Notes under the pieces: model-generated
Told to the model about the DNA's origin: nothing
Databases searched by the model: none
Seen by the model: only the letters and a program-made list of their open reading frames with translations
Shown here: positions 24,051 to 36,138 of the stretch, in pieces
Layout of the letters: each line of letters opens with the position of its first letter
Numbering within the stretch: the stretch's first letter is position 1
NCBI RefSeq assembly: GCF_030272615.1
Contig: NC_081410.1
Span: 220,585,415 to 220,649,414, forward strand
DNA: 64,000 bases
Source: Cryptomeria japonica
Taxonomy: Eukaryota > Streptophyta > Pinopsida > Cupressales > Cupressaceae
Reading direction: 5' to 3'
Program-made: the position numbers and the translations under genes

Positions 24051-25725
24051 ATGTTGGAGGAATATGTGACACACAATAATAAGAAGGCAAAGATAAATAA
24101 ATCTACAATAAAAGCATTGAATATTTGTGAGAATATGAAAAGAATGATTAGGATAAATACTCATCTTGTCAATAACAGCTATTTTCATAGAGAAAAGTCA
24201 CAAGGTCAAGGATTAACCAAGGGATAGATGGAAGTAGAAGAAGCACACGTTTGTTGTGTAGAAAAGGAAGGCAATGCAAAAGTTGCCTTGTGAGTAACAT
24301 CACATAAATCTAAGAAATGAGGACCTCCTCACAAAAGATAAGTGGAAGGCATGCCTAAATGACATAATGCGGAGAGTGGGGATTTTAATATGGGAATTTT
24401 TGTTTTTAATAGTTTATGTGTAATTGTTGTAGACACCTAAAATTGTCCTAGCTTAATTAAATAAATATTTTATTTATTTAATTATTTTATCCTAAGTCTT
24501 TTATTAATTAAATAGATTTTTATTTAGTTCATTAATTCATTTATCCTTTTCTAGCCTTTCTCTATTTAAATAAATATTTTTATTTATTTAAATTATTCTT
24601 TCCCTAAATTAAATAAATATTTTATTTATTTAATTGGTCCCACTTCTTCTATCTTTATTTATTTAGTTAATTCATTATCTTTTTCTCTTCATGACACATG
24701 TCATTTATCTCTTAATTTTCCTTTACCTACCCCCCTGATTATTTTATTATTTCTTTTACCTACCCTTTAATCCTAGCCGACCATTTATCTTTTCACCTCT
24801 TAATCCTATCCCTCCATTTTCTAAAGTGTCTTCTATATAAGAGGATTATTTTATCCTTCTAATCCTAATGCATCTAATCAATTAGCTAGCTAATCAATCA
24901 GTCAATCAATCTTCAAGCGATCAACCGCCTTTACAATCACAATCCATTATTTGTTGAGCTCTTGTGCACAATACAATATCTGAGAGCAAATATATCAAAC
25001 AAAATCAATGGAGATAGGAGACAATGGAGATCAAACCCTACTTGGCATGTGAATAGTATTATTGTTTCAATTTGTTAATTTGCATGTTCTTAGGTTTCTT
25101 TATTGGTGTATGGTGAATATTTTATTGTAGAACTAGGATTGTTTGTGGTTGGATCTTTGTGGTTTTGCAATAGTTTCTCATCATTATTTTTCAACTCACA
25201 CAGTTGCAACAAAAGGTGGTATATGTAATGAAAAGAGTCATGATGGTTTTTAGTGGAGGTGGACCATTCATCCTTCAAAAAAATAGGAAAAAAGAAAGGG
25301 AGCCAGTTCACAGAAGAGGAGGTTCTCTAATCCAACAAGAGGTTGGGAGAAAAAGAAGAAAAATGTGATGATTTGCAAAGGTATCTATTTTGGTGGAAGG
25401 GAACATCATGCTTTAATTCTGGTTCACCCATCTAACCCAAACTCTAACTAGATGTTTGATACAATAACACCTTGAATAGAAGCAATCCTACATCACCCAA
25501 AAAAAAGAGTAAGAGATGAGTTGTGAAATTTCTTATTGTGTTAGTTCTCTTGAAGTTTGTTTTCAAATAAATAAGGTTTGATTTAAGAGGTTTAATTTTT
25601 TTTTAAGGAAGAATGATGTAAACTAATAACTTGAAACCAAGGGGCAATGAGTCAAACTATTGCTAATTTTAGAAGTGGTTTGTCATGAATTAGTATTTTG
25701 GAGAACGATAATTACTTGCATGTTA

Positions 25726-25731
<6 letters not shown>
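24051..25731. other. LTR-like and unassigned sequence
   Basis: 24428 begins TGTAGACACCTAAAATTGTCC, a gypsy-type LTR start. It is followed by AAATAAATATTTTATTTATTT words (24460-24640) and a TATA-like TCTATATAAGAGG near 24831, so about 24428-25040 is probably a plus-strand solo or truncated LTR. No primer site or coding region of that element is adjacent. 24051-24427 and 25040-25731 hold nothing I recognise. Confidence 0.4.

Positions 25732-25820
<89 letters not shown>
25732..25820. repeat. (AG)n microsatellite
   Basis: About 44 uninterrupted AG units, next to the 3' LTR of the copia element at 25846. Confidence 0.98.
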
Positions 25821-25822
<2 letters not shown>

Positions 25823-25845
25823 AAATTAGGGGCTTTATTAAGATC

Positions 25846-26047
25846 TACAGAGAAATCAAATTATCTTCCATTGTATCGAAAACATGTATATATGTACAAT
25901 AAGATAAGAGATAACCTGTGCATTTTCCACCAGTGACAGGTTCAACAAATTACCACCTCAATTCCTAAATATGCTACAAAACAATAACAAATCAGAACAA
26001 ACGAAAACAAACAATACAAGGGTGGACAATGGTGAAATATGCCAACA
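25846..26047 (-). repeat. 3' LTR of the short-LTR copia
   Basis: It matches 29042-29245 at roughly 90 percent by eye, from TACAGAG to GCCAACA. The PPT lies at 26048-26060. Confidence 0.85.
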
Positions 26048-26060
26048 TTCCCTCCTTATT
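26048..26060 (-). other. polypurine tract
   Basis: Minus strand AATAAGGAGGGAA immediately before TGTTGGC of the 3' LTR. Confidence 0.75.
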
Positions 26061-28282
26061 ACATCATTGCTTAAAGTACTAATAAGAGAATCTTGAAAAC
26101 TTTCAAACTTCACATGAGCAAGAGGCTTGGTGAAGATATCAACATGGTGTTCTTGTGTGGAGCAGAATTGAAGTTGAATATTGTTTTGTCAAACATGTTC
26201 TCGTATGAAGTGGCATTCAACTTCAATATGCTTGGTCTATTCATGAAACATTGGATTACAAACAAGCTTGAGAACACTCCAATTATCATAGTAGAGGACT
26301 GTAGGTTGATTTTGTGGTACACCCAATCCTTCTAATATGTGGCATAGCCAAACTGCTTCACAAACTATTGCACGATATTCTACTTCTGTTGAAGAACGAG
26401 CAACTATGGGTTGCTTCTTATTTCCCCAAGAAGTAGGACCAGAACCTGAGAAGAAAACAAATCCAGAAGTAGATTTCCTATCATCAATTGAACCTGCATA
26501 GTCTACATTTGTGTATCCTATCATGAAGAATTGATCATTCTTTTTATATTCCAAACCATGATCCATTGTACCATGTATATACCTTAAGACCCTTTTTGCT
26601 ACTAGCTGATGACATGTCTTTGGTTCTTGCATGAATCATGAAAGATAATTAACAGGAAAATTGATATCTGATCTAGTATATGTCAGGTAAATCAAACCTC
26701 CAATCATTTGACGATAGAGAGTTGCATTCACCCAAGGAGATGAATCAAATGTGGATAATTGCAATTTTAATTACATAGGTGTATACATGGGTTTTGAATC
26801 CATCATTCTAAATTTCTGAACCAATGTCTTGGCATATTTCCTTTGAGATACAAAGATATGGTGATTAGTTTGCCATACCTCTAAGCCTAAACAACAATGA
26901 AGTAGCCTGAGATCTGTCATATCAAATGCTTTCTTGAGATCATTTTTGGTTGTTTCAACCAATGCTTCTGAGCAAGTCATCAACATATACATTAATGGTC
27001 ACAATATCCCCCCCTTGATCCATGAGGTAGAGATTTGGATCATATGGATGACTAGTGAAACCATGTTGTAACAAATGTTCATCAATTTTAATATACTAGG
27101 CTCCAAGGGCCTATTTGAGACCATATAGGGACTTAACAAGCTTGCATACCATTTCTTCTTTACCAGGTGCAATGTATCCCTTTGGTTGTCATATAGACCT
27201 CTTCCTTAAGGTTTCCATTGAGAAATGCACTTTTTGCATCCATTTAATACAATTTCCATCCAAATAAAGCAAAAATCATTCTAATGGTTTTTATCTTTGT
27301 TGTGGGAGCAAATGTATCCTCATAGTTTATCCCTTCTTTTTGGGCATAACCCTTGGCTACAAGTCTACCCTTATGTTTATCTATACTATCATTTGCTTTA
27401 TACTTAGTTTTGAATATCCAGTTACATCCAATTGCTTTCTTACCAGGTGGTAGATCAACAAGCTCCCAAGTGTTATTTTTCATCAGAGATTGATACTCTG
27501 CCTCCATAGCCTCTTTCCAAGGCTTTGATTCAAGTGCTTCCCGAGCAGTGGACAACTCAAAATTATCAATGACTAAAGTCATTACAACAAAGTTTACCTC
27601 ATTGTGAGCCATGCTACGAGTCCTTGGACCTGAAGTGGAAGTGTTTGGGACTCCATCTAGCTTTGCATCTCGAATGGTACTAGTGTACCATTTTGATAAG
27701 GGTTTTGTGACATTGGTGAGTGTTGATTGACTATCAACATTCCCATCATTTTTACCATCCATGTTGAATATAGGAGCACTATCTGAAGTAGAAGATGATG
27801 TGGGAGGAGAACTTGCATCATTCTTCTCATAAAAAATAACATCTCTACAAATGTAAATCTTCTTTGTCTTAGGATCCATAAAGCGATATGCCTTAGATTC
27901 ATTACTATATCCAAGAAGAATACATTGCATTGATTGTTCATCTAGCTTCTTCCTTTTTTGTTTAGGAATATGCATATAGGTAGTGCGTCTGAACACACAA
28001 AGATGTGAGATAAAAGGTTTTACTCTTGTCCATGCTTCCTCTGGTGTGATGCCATCAAGGGCTTTGGTTAGTGCACGATTCAAAAGATAAATTGCAGTGT
28101 GTACAACTTCAACCCAATATGTATGCTCTAGTTGAGAATCTTTCAACATACTCCACACCATCTCCATGATGATGCAATTTCTTTGTTCAGCAACTCCATT
28201 TTCTTAAGGTGTGTATGTTGCAGTCAATTGACGTCAAATTCCATGTTCCTTCATAAATGCGAAGAATTTTGTGCTGGTGTAT

Positions 28283-28298
28283 CCCCCCCCCCCCCCCC
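28283..28298. repeat. homopolymer C16 in the integrase region
   Basis: Sixteen consecutive C within the copia integrase sequence. It breaks the reading frame and is a likely slippage or assembly-sensitive site. Confidence 0.9.
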
Positions 28299-28953
28299 TG
28301 ATCTGAGCAGAGGACACAAATACAATGATTCGTATCTTTCTCTACATGAGTGCGAAACTCTTTGAAATATGAGAAAGCTTAATCTTTATGCTACAAACAA
28401 TATGCCCACATTTTCCTTGTGTGATCATCAACAAAAAGGTAAAAGTACCTATATCCTTTATGAGTAGGTGTCATAGGGCCGCATAGATTGGTATGCACTA
28501 GCTGCAAGGGTTGGCTTGCACGATGCTCACTAACATAGAAGTGTGCTCTATTTTGTTTTCAAGCAATACAGCTAGAACAAATGACACTCGACTTCTCAAG
28601 TGATGGAAGCCCTTTGACCATGCTTTTCTGACTGAGTTTTAGCAAGTAACTAGTGCTCAAATGATCAAATCTATGATGACAAAGCATAGAAAGATCATTG
28701 TCCTTAGTCACTAAGGCTTGATTATTAGCAATTGTATCAAACCTAAACATTTTGCCAATCTCGATAGCACTGGCAATAATCTTTTCATTTTAAGACTTAT
28801 CTCTGATAAGACAAATCTTTTTATCATGATTGCTATTGAACTCATTCCTAAGGTTGTGGTCAAGAAATCTGATTAACAAAAAGGAGATTTTTGGTAAGTC
28901 CTGGCACATACAAGACATTAGTAAGCCTACAACAGTTTATGCCAAACTTCAAA

Positions 28954-29037
28954 GTGATGTCACCAATACCTTTGATTTCAATCAAATTATCAGATGTGAT
29001 GTCACCAATACCTTTGATTTCAATCAAATTATCAGAT
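28954..29037. repeat. 42-bp perfect tandem duplication in protease
   Basis: The unit beginning GTGATGTCACC occurs at 28954-28995 and again at 28996-29037 without a mismatch. 42 bp is 14 codons, so it duplicates the IEIKGIGDIT segment in frame. Confidence 0.95.
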
Positions 29038-29041
29038 GCAA

Positions 29042-29245
29042 TGTATACAGAGCAATCAAATTATCTTCCACTGTATTGGAAACATGTATATATACAATAA
29101 GATAAGAAATAACCCGTGCATTTTCTAGCAATGACAAGTTCAACTAATTACCAACTCAATTCCTAAATATACTACAAGACAATAACAAATCAAAACAAAC
29201 AAAAACAAACTATGCACGAGTGGACAATGGTGGAATATGCCAACA
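29042..29245 (-). repeat. 5' LTR of the short-LTR copia
   Basis: 204 bp from TGTATACAGAG to GCCAACA on the plus strand. On its internal side there is no PBS; protease sequence follows directly. Confidence 0.8.
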
Positions 29246-29830
29246 AGCTTGTGTATGCCTTGTGGGAAAAAAATATTTTAAGTTGAATAGTAAGGGGTAC
29301 AGAGGCAATTTTTTAGCAATAGAGAGGAGACTTATGTAAACGGTGCTAAGTTTACAAAATAAAAGATATTCATGGTATATTTGTTTTTTATTAGGTAAGT
29401 ATTGGAGCTATGAACTTGAAAGGGTTTCAAAAGACTCCAAAACCTTGTACATCAAGAAAGCCCACAAATAAATGAAACAAAAACACACAAAGAAACTAGC
29501 CTTAAGCCTAGAAAGGTCCTTGGAAAACAAACACCGGAACTACAACAAAGAGGTAGTCAAAACCACAATCAAGGAGGTTTGAAACCAAACCTCTCTAGAG
29601 AGCTCTAAAGTAAAGTCTAACTTGATTGGGTCACCCTACCTTTCTTTGAAGAACCAATCTCAACCAGAGTAAAATCATTTAGATTAGGTTTTTCCTCCAA
29701 GGGGGATCCCCTCAAGTCCTTAACAATACCCATAATTGTTAGGTCCAAACCCTTAAGTAAATTCAAAGAAGAATCAAATACCAAAAGACACAAACATCTA
29801 GTTTTTGTTTGCCATCAAGGGAAGACCCCT
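29246..29830. other. LINE 3' flank or untranslated sequence
   Basis: No ORF. 29395-29460 (TTATTAGGTAAG ... GGGTTTCAAAAG) resembles the reverse complement of a plant LINE 3' region and may belong to the ORF1 fragment that follows. Confidence 0.3.
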
Positions 29831-31060
29831 AAGTTTTTCCTATGAGACATTTAAATGTGAAGTAGATTCATTTCCTTTAAAACTAGTCACTAAGTTTCTA
29901 TGACCAAATGAAGGAAATGTCCTTTTAGACTGAATATGGAGCTTCTCTTTGATATCTTGGCACAAATGGGAAAAATGTCTACCTGTATGGCAATGAAAGC
30001 AAACCAATGAGGACGACCCAATGGATTTTTTGCTCCCAAACACCCAACTTGGAGTGTAACTTAATAGTGTTTAGCAATAGCTTATCGATATCAACAAAAA
30101 CACAAAATTTGACAAAAAAAAACAAGTGTTTCATTGCTTTCATGACATTGTTAATAGCTAGAAATGAACCAAGGGCATTAGGAATACCTCTTACGATTTC
30201 TTCAGCCCAGTCTTCCAAAGGGAGCTCTGGTAACCTTACCCAAATAGAGACCTAGTTAGATTTTTCCTTGGTAGCATCAAACACAATAGTCCATTTTTTC
30301 AAGAATATGGTAAATTTGCTAAAGAACCAAGACCCTCCTTGCAATATGCTCATGGCTCCTCAAAGGATTGGAAGGAGAATAAGAAGAAATCATCAAGAAA
30401 TTTAGCCAATCAAAATTGACCAAAAATATGCCATTTTTTAGAAGCCCAACTACAAACAACATCAATATTAAGACAAGAACCTGAGAACCTCTTTGTGAGG
30501 GCATTCCCCATGCAAACAAAGGCTTTGTCAACCAAGGCAACACAAATCCTCAACAAGAAGCAAAAGCAATCAAAGGCAAAATATGCTTCACCCTAACAAC
30601 AAATAGGCACATGAGTGGAAGAACCACTGAGCATTGAATCAATAATAAGAACCTCAACAAACATGGAAATACCACCAAACACTGGTTCAACATAAGGAAC
30701 CTTGGCCACACATTTGGCATACGCTTGCGTAATCCCTCCACCAAGGCAACTCCAATCCTAGAATCTTGCAAGAACGAAAGGATTTGAGGGGGACTAGAGG
30801 ACCCAACAACAACAAAAGGCACTTCAATATAGATGTTACCCTTCCTAGCAACAAACAATAGGAATCCAAAGTGTAGTGATAAGACAACCCCATTGGATCA
30901 TGTTGTAGTGCAATCACCACACATGGCCCCCTCATTCACAAGCCCTTCCTCAACAAGATCCTTGAACGGAAGAACAAACACTTGGGAAAGACGCCCTTTC
31001 TTAAGCCCAGCTCAAGACAACCATTCGAACTCTCTTCGAGATCCATAGGTGCAAGACGAG
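29831..31060 (-). pseudogene. L1-type LINE ORF1 fragment
   Basis: RNA-binding protein ORF1 of a plant L1 non-LTR retrotransposon, decayed. In the minus direction a poorly conserved N-terminal part (30550-31050) is followed by a DUF4283-like part (30319-30543). Then come its tail (GIPNALGSFLAINNVMKAM, CVFVDIDKLLLNTIKL) at 29979-30218 and a zinc knuckle CFHCHTGRHFSHLC at about 29990. That order is typical of plant L1 ORF1. The parts lie in different frames with stops. No ORF2 follows in the expected direction, so it is a fragment. Confidence 0.7.
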
Positions 31061-31760
31061 CAGCCACAAAGGTGATGAGCACATGCTTATACTAAAAGGG
31101 AGAGAATCAATATAAGACAAGCTTTTACTTTTTCAATACTTAGCAACCATAACAATATCAATCACACAAGATCTAACAATTATGCAATACAAGAAGAACG
31201 CGAGATTTATGTGGAAACCCTTGCAAGAGAAAACCACAACAAAATATTGCTTATATAAAACTTCTCTTATAAACTCCATAGGCACCAACCCACATGAGAC
31301 ATCAATCCTCTTTCAAATGATTTGTAGGCACCACCCACTGGAAACACCAATTCCTGCAACTAAACACCAATTTAGTAAGAGACGCCAATCTCTTCTATGG
31401 CAAGGCACCAATCTCTACAAATCTGCTCAAAATCTCTTCTCAATCTTGCTCAAAATACTCTTCACATGTCTGCTCAAACTTTCTACTCAGATCTGCTGAG
31501 ACTTTCTTCACAATTTTGCTCATAAAAATCTTCAACAATCTGCTCACAAAATCTCCTTCAGATCTGCTTATAAATTTGATTTAGATCTGGTCCAATATGC
31601 TTAAAAGTTTGCTCTAATATGCTTCAAAAATCTGCTTTAATATACTGCTGTAATCTTTCTCTTGATCTCCTCCCAAAATCTAGCCTCAAACAAAATATCC
31701 AATAGAAGATTTGAAACCCCCACTCTGCTCCCACTCACTATCTTTTGTAATGTTAATTGT
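31061..31760. repeat. LTR-like tract with CTGCTCAAA words
   Basis: 31200-31235 (ATGTGGAAACCC ... GAGAAAACCACAAC) resembles the block shared by the copia LTRs at 12625 and 16643. After it, degenerate words such as GGCACCAATCT (31280-31420) and AATCTGCTCAAAATCT (31420-31690) recur every 20-30 bp. Probably a decayed copia-type LTR with internal repeats; its limits are not seen. Confidence 0.4.
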
Positions 31761-33957
31761 ATATTTACTATATATTTGTTATAGCTTACAGTGAGTTCTT
31801 TTTAAGTACTTTCTGCAGTAAATCCTTGTAAATGCTATGTACATTCCTATTTGTCTGTCTAGTCCAAGTTAAATGAGTTAAAATATAGCTGTACGCTCCT
31901 TTGGCATAAGACTTCTGATTCTTGCTCTCTTCCTCATTAATAATTTCCAGGAATAGAGTTTTGTTTAACATTAACAGGCAAGCTGAGAGATGCGTCTGCG
32001 TCACTGAACCATAACTTAGACTAGCATGGATATCTTATATATTTCTCTGTAAAAGAAGCAAGAGATATTATTTTGAGTTGAATAACAAATTCAATGTCCA
32101 ATATTTTCTTTAATATTTCAAATGGCATTCTCAGGTAACGCAAAAGACAGGAACTTTCCTGACAAGCTAAAGGCATCAATTCAAGTCCAATCCACCAATC
32201 GTATGGATGCTACACTTGCCCACAAACAGTCCCTCCACAGACAATTCACAGGCAACCGTTCTCAAATCTATAAGACATTCAAGAAATAGTGGACATTCCG
32301 ACCCCAGGCTTAAATTCATAAGTCATTTCCTCAATGCGGAATGGTATATTCTATTTCTTACAACTTGCATTACATGCTCCCTCATTATTTTTGTAACTGG
32401 CCATGACAGTTAAGATGCTATATGATCAGCCTATCCATGACAGACTGAGAAGCATTATAAGACCTGTTTTACTTCTTGAAATTTTATGACAATATTACTC
32501 ATAGTTGTAACTCCTCGGTAACAAGAATTTTTTTTAATCACCAACATTCGTTATGACACCTTAATATCTTTGACCAATGACTCATGTTCTGAACACTTTT
32601 TTAATATAAGCAATCACTTTGTTATCCCAGATTCAAGCTTAGAGACAACAATTTGATTGTGAAAACTGCATCCAGTTAGAGTCAGCCAAAGATTTCAATG
32701 CAATGCCTAGCAGTTTTTTCACATCTTATTTGGAAAGACAGAAGATCATACAAAAATAATTTTCATACTAAAACATTTTATCCAAACAGACATTTAATAG
32801 AACATTGTATTAATTTGTCAGATCAGGTTCAAGTAAGCAAATAAAATTCAGTAGGTCTCAACCTGCAACAAGTATGTGTTAAATGCATCTGTTAAACTTT
32901 TTCTGTTCTCGGTTTTTGCTTCATGCATGGTCAGCTACATCCAAAAGAATCACAGTTACACTTTCAGGATGTTTCTACAGTGTATCCACACAAAATCCAA
33001 ATTGTATGACGTGGAAGCAATGGCCATGCCCCGTACATATGTAATTTGCATTCATCATTCATGTAGCATTCAATACAAACTTGCGAGAGTTTCAAAAAAT
33101 ATAACTAAAGACTAGAATCAGTACTACTAATGTGATCCCTCTGGTAGCACCAATATAAATCCAACAATAAAAACGTCAGGAAACAATCAAGTTCTAAACA
33201 GTGGGCATAAATGAAATCAAATCAACTGAACAAGATGAATATGGTTTTTGGGTGACTCTCCAAACAAAATGATCAAAGCTAGCAAACTTGCAAGATTTTA
33301 GCAGCAGAGGACTAAAAGTTAATCTATCAAGTAATCAAAAGGTCAGGATACAACCAAGTTGCAAAACAATGGGCTCAAAAAGAAAACAAAATTAAACAAG
33401 ATGAATAAGGTATTCCAGCTAACCCTTGAAACAGTCTAGATCAATTATCAAAGATACCATGAATTGTAAGTATCTCTTTACTGAAAAAAGTTGGCTCTTC
33501 TCCAATTAATGACGATGAATAAGAATGCAGCAGAAAAATTTCACACGCCTCAATGGCATGAATAATTGTCCAAGATTTGCATTATTAGTTATAATATACC
33601 AATAAAAATTTTGCAAATCAGTTTCTTAAAAAGCCTCTATGGTGCAATATGTGCAAGAACTTAGATTCTTACAATCAATGTAAAAAATTATTCCTTAACA
33701 CAATTTGTAAAACTACATTCCAAATAATCCTCACATAAATGAAATGGTATATCTCAAAACTTTTGTCAAAGATTGAGAAATAGATTACAAAAAGGAAAAT
33801 GAATACAATTCCCAAAATTGATGGGTTCAAGCAAGAGAAAGCTTAAAATGTACTTAACATCGAAACAGAAATTTCCAATCTTGTGGTGGCATGCACAAAT
33901 CTAGCTCCAATCATCAGTAGTTGCTTTGGCATATCAATGAATTTCCTCTTGATCATA
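31761..33957. other. intergenic sequence 3' of the trihelix gene
   Basis: Low-repeat AT-rich DNA. Short frames at 31786-32004 and 32876-33115 show no known domain. The part nearest 33957 should include the 3' UTR of the trihelix gene; no RNA gene is seen. Confidence 0.4.
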
Positions 33958-35073
33958 TTACTCTTGTCTAAAAGATGGTTCTGACAATATAAACTCATTT
34001 CCTGGACTCGCAGATTGCAAATCCAGCTGCCTCTCTACATGAACCCCAGAAACGCAAGTCTCATCTATAAATACATCATTCTGTTTGGGGATCTGACATA
34101 CAGTACTAGCTTTCCTTTTACGGGGTTTCACTGAAATAAGTCTAGCAATCTGCAACTGAGTATCCATAATAACCTGAGCTCTTTCAAGTTCTAGTTCTGC
34201 TCGTCTAGTCTCAGCCTCAGCATGTAACCTTTCTGTGTCCTTGTACATTTCAATCTTGGCTTGCTCCAGCTTCAAGAACAATTGTGCAAATGATCTGATG
34301 TCCATCGCCATGTCACTCTGAATTTTTTTTTGACACTTGACTTGGCTTGAACCAGCCTCTAATGCATTGCTATCAGTTTTTTCATTTTTTGTAACAAGGG
34401 CAGGGCTTGTATCACTCTCAAAGCCACCACCATCACCGGCCTTTCCATCTTGCTCAATTGCAAAATTGGGCTGACGAATAAGAACGTTATGTTCTCTCTC
34501 AAGTTGCTGCTGAATAATGTGAAGGGTGTGACCTAAACTCTCTATTGGAGATTGTTTGGCGAACAATTCAACATTCTTTGCTTCGGAGGCATCTCCACTT
34601 GCACTGTCTTGAGCTTCTTCATGAACCACAGCGTGATACCCTGCATCCATACCCCCAGGAATTCCAGCTTTAAGAGTTGGGCAACGCAGCATTAGATCCA
34701 TCCTGGAAAAGAATGGCCACTCAGAGCAATTCCGGCTCTTATTACTGCAACTCTCAGCTTCAGATCGATACTTCTTCTTCATGCCCTCAATTTTGTTCTT
34801 GCATTGAATTGGGGTTTTCATTGTTTGCATTCCTCCTGCAGGAATCGATACAAGTGCAGACACATCTTCCCAGTCCCCCACACGAAAATTTCCTCTGTTC
34901 CTATCATTCCACTTAGCCTCATATGCATTAAGAAGTTCATGTATGGCACCATCACTCCATTCACTTTTCTTCAATCTTTCCTCATGGTCCTTGAGCTTGC
35001 AGTCGTGAAGCGTGACAAGCTTTGAAGAGGCATCATCATTGTTACCTCGGTCCATATACAGAAAACTTGCCAT
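33958..35073 (-). CDS. trihelix transcription factor (SIP1/ASIL-like)
   Basis: Plant-specific nuclear DNA-binding protein, 371 aa, single exon and fully open. I start at ATG 35073 (MASFLYMDRG); the frame is open further upstream to 35148 but only with a GTG. A second ATG (MDRGNND) is at 35055. The trihelix (Myb/SANT-like) domain covers about residues 38-128 of this start: SEWSDGAIHELLNAYEAKW, then GDWEDVSALV, PIQCKNKIEGMKKKYRSE and SEWPFFSRMD, with conserved Trp residues. The C-terminal part has the amphipathic coiled coil usual in the SIP1 clade (FAQLFLKLEQAKIEMYKD ... ELELERAQVIMDTQLQIARL). A basic nuclear-localisation-like PRKRKA follows. It is the only intact host-type gene here. Target genes are unknown. 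Confidence 0.92.
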   Translation of the reverse strand: MASFLYMDRGNNDDASSKLVTLHDCKLKDHEERLKKSEWSDGAIHELLNAYEAKWNDRNRGNFRVGDWEDVSALVSIPAGGMQTMKTPIQCKNKIEGMKKKYRSEAESCSNKSRNCSEWPFFSRMDLMLRCPTLKAGIPGGMDAGYHAVVHEEAQDSASGDASEAKNVELFAKQSPIESLGHTLHIIQQQLEREHNVLIRQPNFAIEQDGKAGDGGGFESDTSPALVTKNEKTDSNALEAGSSQVKCQKKIQSDMAMDIRSFAQLFLKLEQAKIEMYKDTERLHAEAETRRAELELERAQVIMDTQLQIARLISVKPRKRKASTVCQIPKQNDVFIDETCVSGVHVERQLDLQSASPGNEFILSEPSFRQE

Positions 35074-35307
35074 CAATACGAAACGCTGATAGCAATTCAC
35101 AAAGAGCTGGTAATGGGTAAATTCCCTAAAAAATCCAAACTCAAACACAACTGTGAACTGAAGCCATCAGAGAGAAATACGCCATGCGGAGTAAGCCCTA
35201 AAATCAAATTGAAAAGATCATTACCGTGAAAATGCCCATGACTCTAACCCTAAATCCGAAACAAATTTCAAGCCTTTATTCAAAAGAAAGTGCCCCACGG
35301 ATTTGAG

Positions 35308-35313
35308 TATATA
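35308..35313 (-). promoter_or_regulatory. candidate TATA box of the trihelix gene
   Basis: Minus strand CACTATATACTC lies about 235 bp upstream of the ATG, with a second TATA-like CTTTATACC just upstream. The position suits a 5' UTR of about 200 nt; this is placement only. Confidence 0.35.
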
Positions 35314-35349
35314 GTGGGGTATAAAGAGCTTCACACCAAAGACCCAGGT

Positions 35350-36138
35350 TCAGATCTCAACAAGTAGGGATCTCTTGTAGTGGCCATGAAGACTCTGAAA
35401 GTAGCAATCCATTTATGATAATGCATTGATTAAAACCCACCCCTATGTTTCGCAATGGAAAGATCTTGAAGTACAGTCGAATGCAATCATATTAAGGAAC
35501 CAAATCCAACCCATGACTACAATGAGATGGCCCACATTTTACACCAAACTTTAGCCCCCAAGGGTCAGCTCTGTTGACTAGGCCGCCTGTTCTATGTGCA
35601 GTGCTTATAAAAAATAAATAGATAAATACATAGGAAACCCTAACTCTTGAATCATTTCATTTCTTACAAAGCACTAAGCTTAAGAATTAAAAATACCTTG
35701 CAGAAGAAGATCTTCGTCAAGCTTTTAATCCACAAGCTTCATGAAATCCAAAGCTGAGTAATGCCAGATCTTCAGCATCAAATCTAACTTCATGAATGTG
35801 AATAAGATTCCGATCATCTCAAATTCAGCTATTGAAATAGTTTACTCTGCTTTGCTAAGGTGAGCTACAAAAAGTAGAATCATTGTTTCCGCCATCAAAT
35901 CCCCGAGTAGTCAAGCTACGGTTGTACAAACGAATTTTGAAAACAAATTTTCTGCATCAAATCCCCAGATCAAAATTGATTTAGTATAAATGAATGAATG
36001 TTTTTAATAATGTCAAATCAAAATTGATTTAGTATAAATGAATGAATGTTTTTAATAATGTCAGAAGGCCAAACAGTCTATGGGACTCCCATAGCTAGCA
36101 AAAAAGGTATGCAAACAATTTATGGGACTTCTGGATAG
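35350..36138. other. upstream flank of the trihelix gene
   Basis: No ORF of note. It contains the 48-bp tandem duplication listed separately and borders the LINE fragment at 36139. Confidence 0.4.
35969..36064. repeat. 48-bp tandem duplication
   Basis: The unit beginning ATCAAAATTGATTTAG occurs at 35969-36016 and again at 36017-36062 almost without mismatch. A second looser duplication follows (TATGGGACT ... GCTAGCAAA near 36078 and TATGGGACT ... GCTAGTAAA near 36121). Confidence 0.9.

Larger units (their letters stand above)
26070..29041 (-). pseudogene. pol: copia pol (protease end, integrase, RT, RNase H), broken
   Basis: On the minus strand the protease C-terminal block (KGIGDIT..., NVLYVPGLTKNLL) comes first. 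GAG-pre-integrase follows at 28559-28750 (CHHRFDHLS ... CSSC). The integrase core at 28150-28550 is interrupted by a 16-C run at 28283-28298. Its C-terminal part is at 27244-28167 (NRALTKALDGITPEEAW, CILLGYSNESKAYRFMDP). RT is in the same frame (WELVDLPPGKKAIGCNWIFK, FAPTTKIKTIRM), with more RT at 26771-26992. RNase H is at 26237-26632 (YTNVDYAGSIDDRKSTSGF, ARSSTEVEYRA, YYDNWSVLKL). Several stops and frame changes make it non-functional. Confidence 0.92.
25846..29245 (-). mobile_element. Ty1/copia retrotransposon with short LTRs, 5' internal deletion
   Basis: Two ~200-bp direct repeats, both ending ATATGCCAACA on the plus strand (26047 and 29245), flank copia pol sequence on the minus strand. 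A polypurine tract (AATAAGGAGGGAA) abuts the left copy. The right copy runs straight into the protease region, so PBS, gag and the start of protease are deleted. The left copy has lost its last few bases against the AG microsatellite. I found no convincing target duplication. Confidence 0.85.

Noticed and set aside
25732-25820. AG tract as a CRISPR-like or regulatory array
   Set aside because: It is a simple dinucleotide microsatellite with no spacers.
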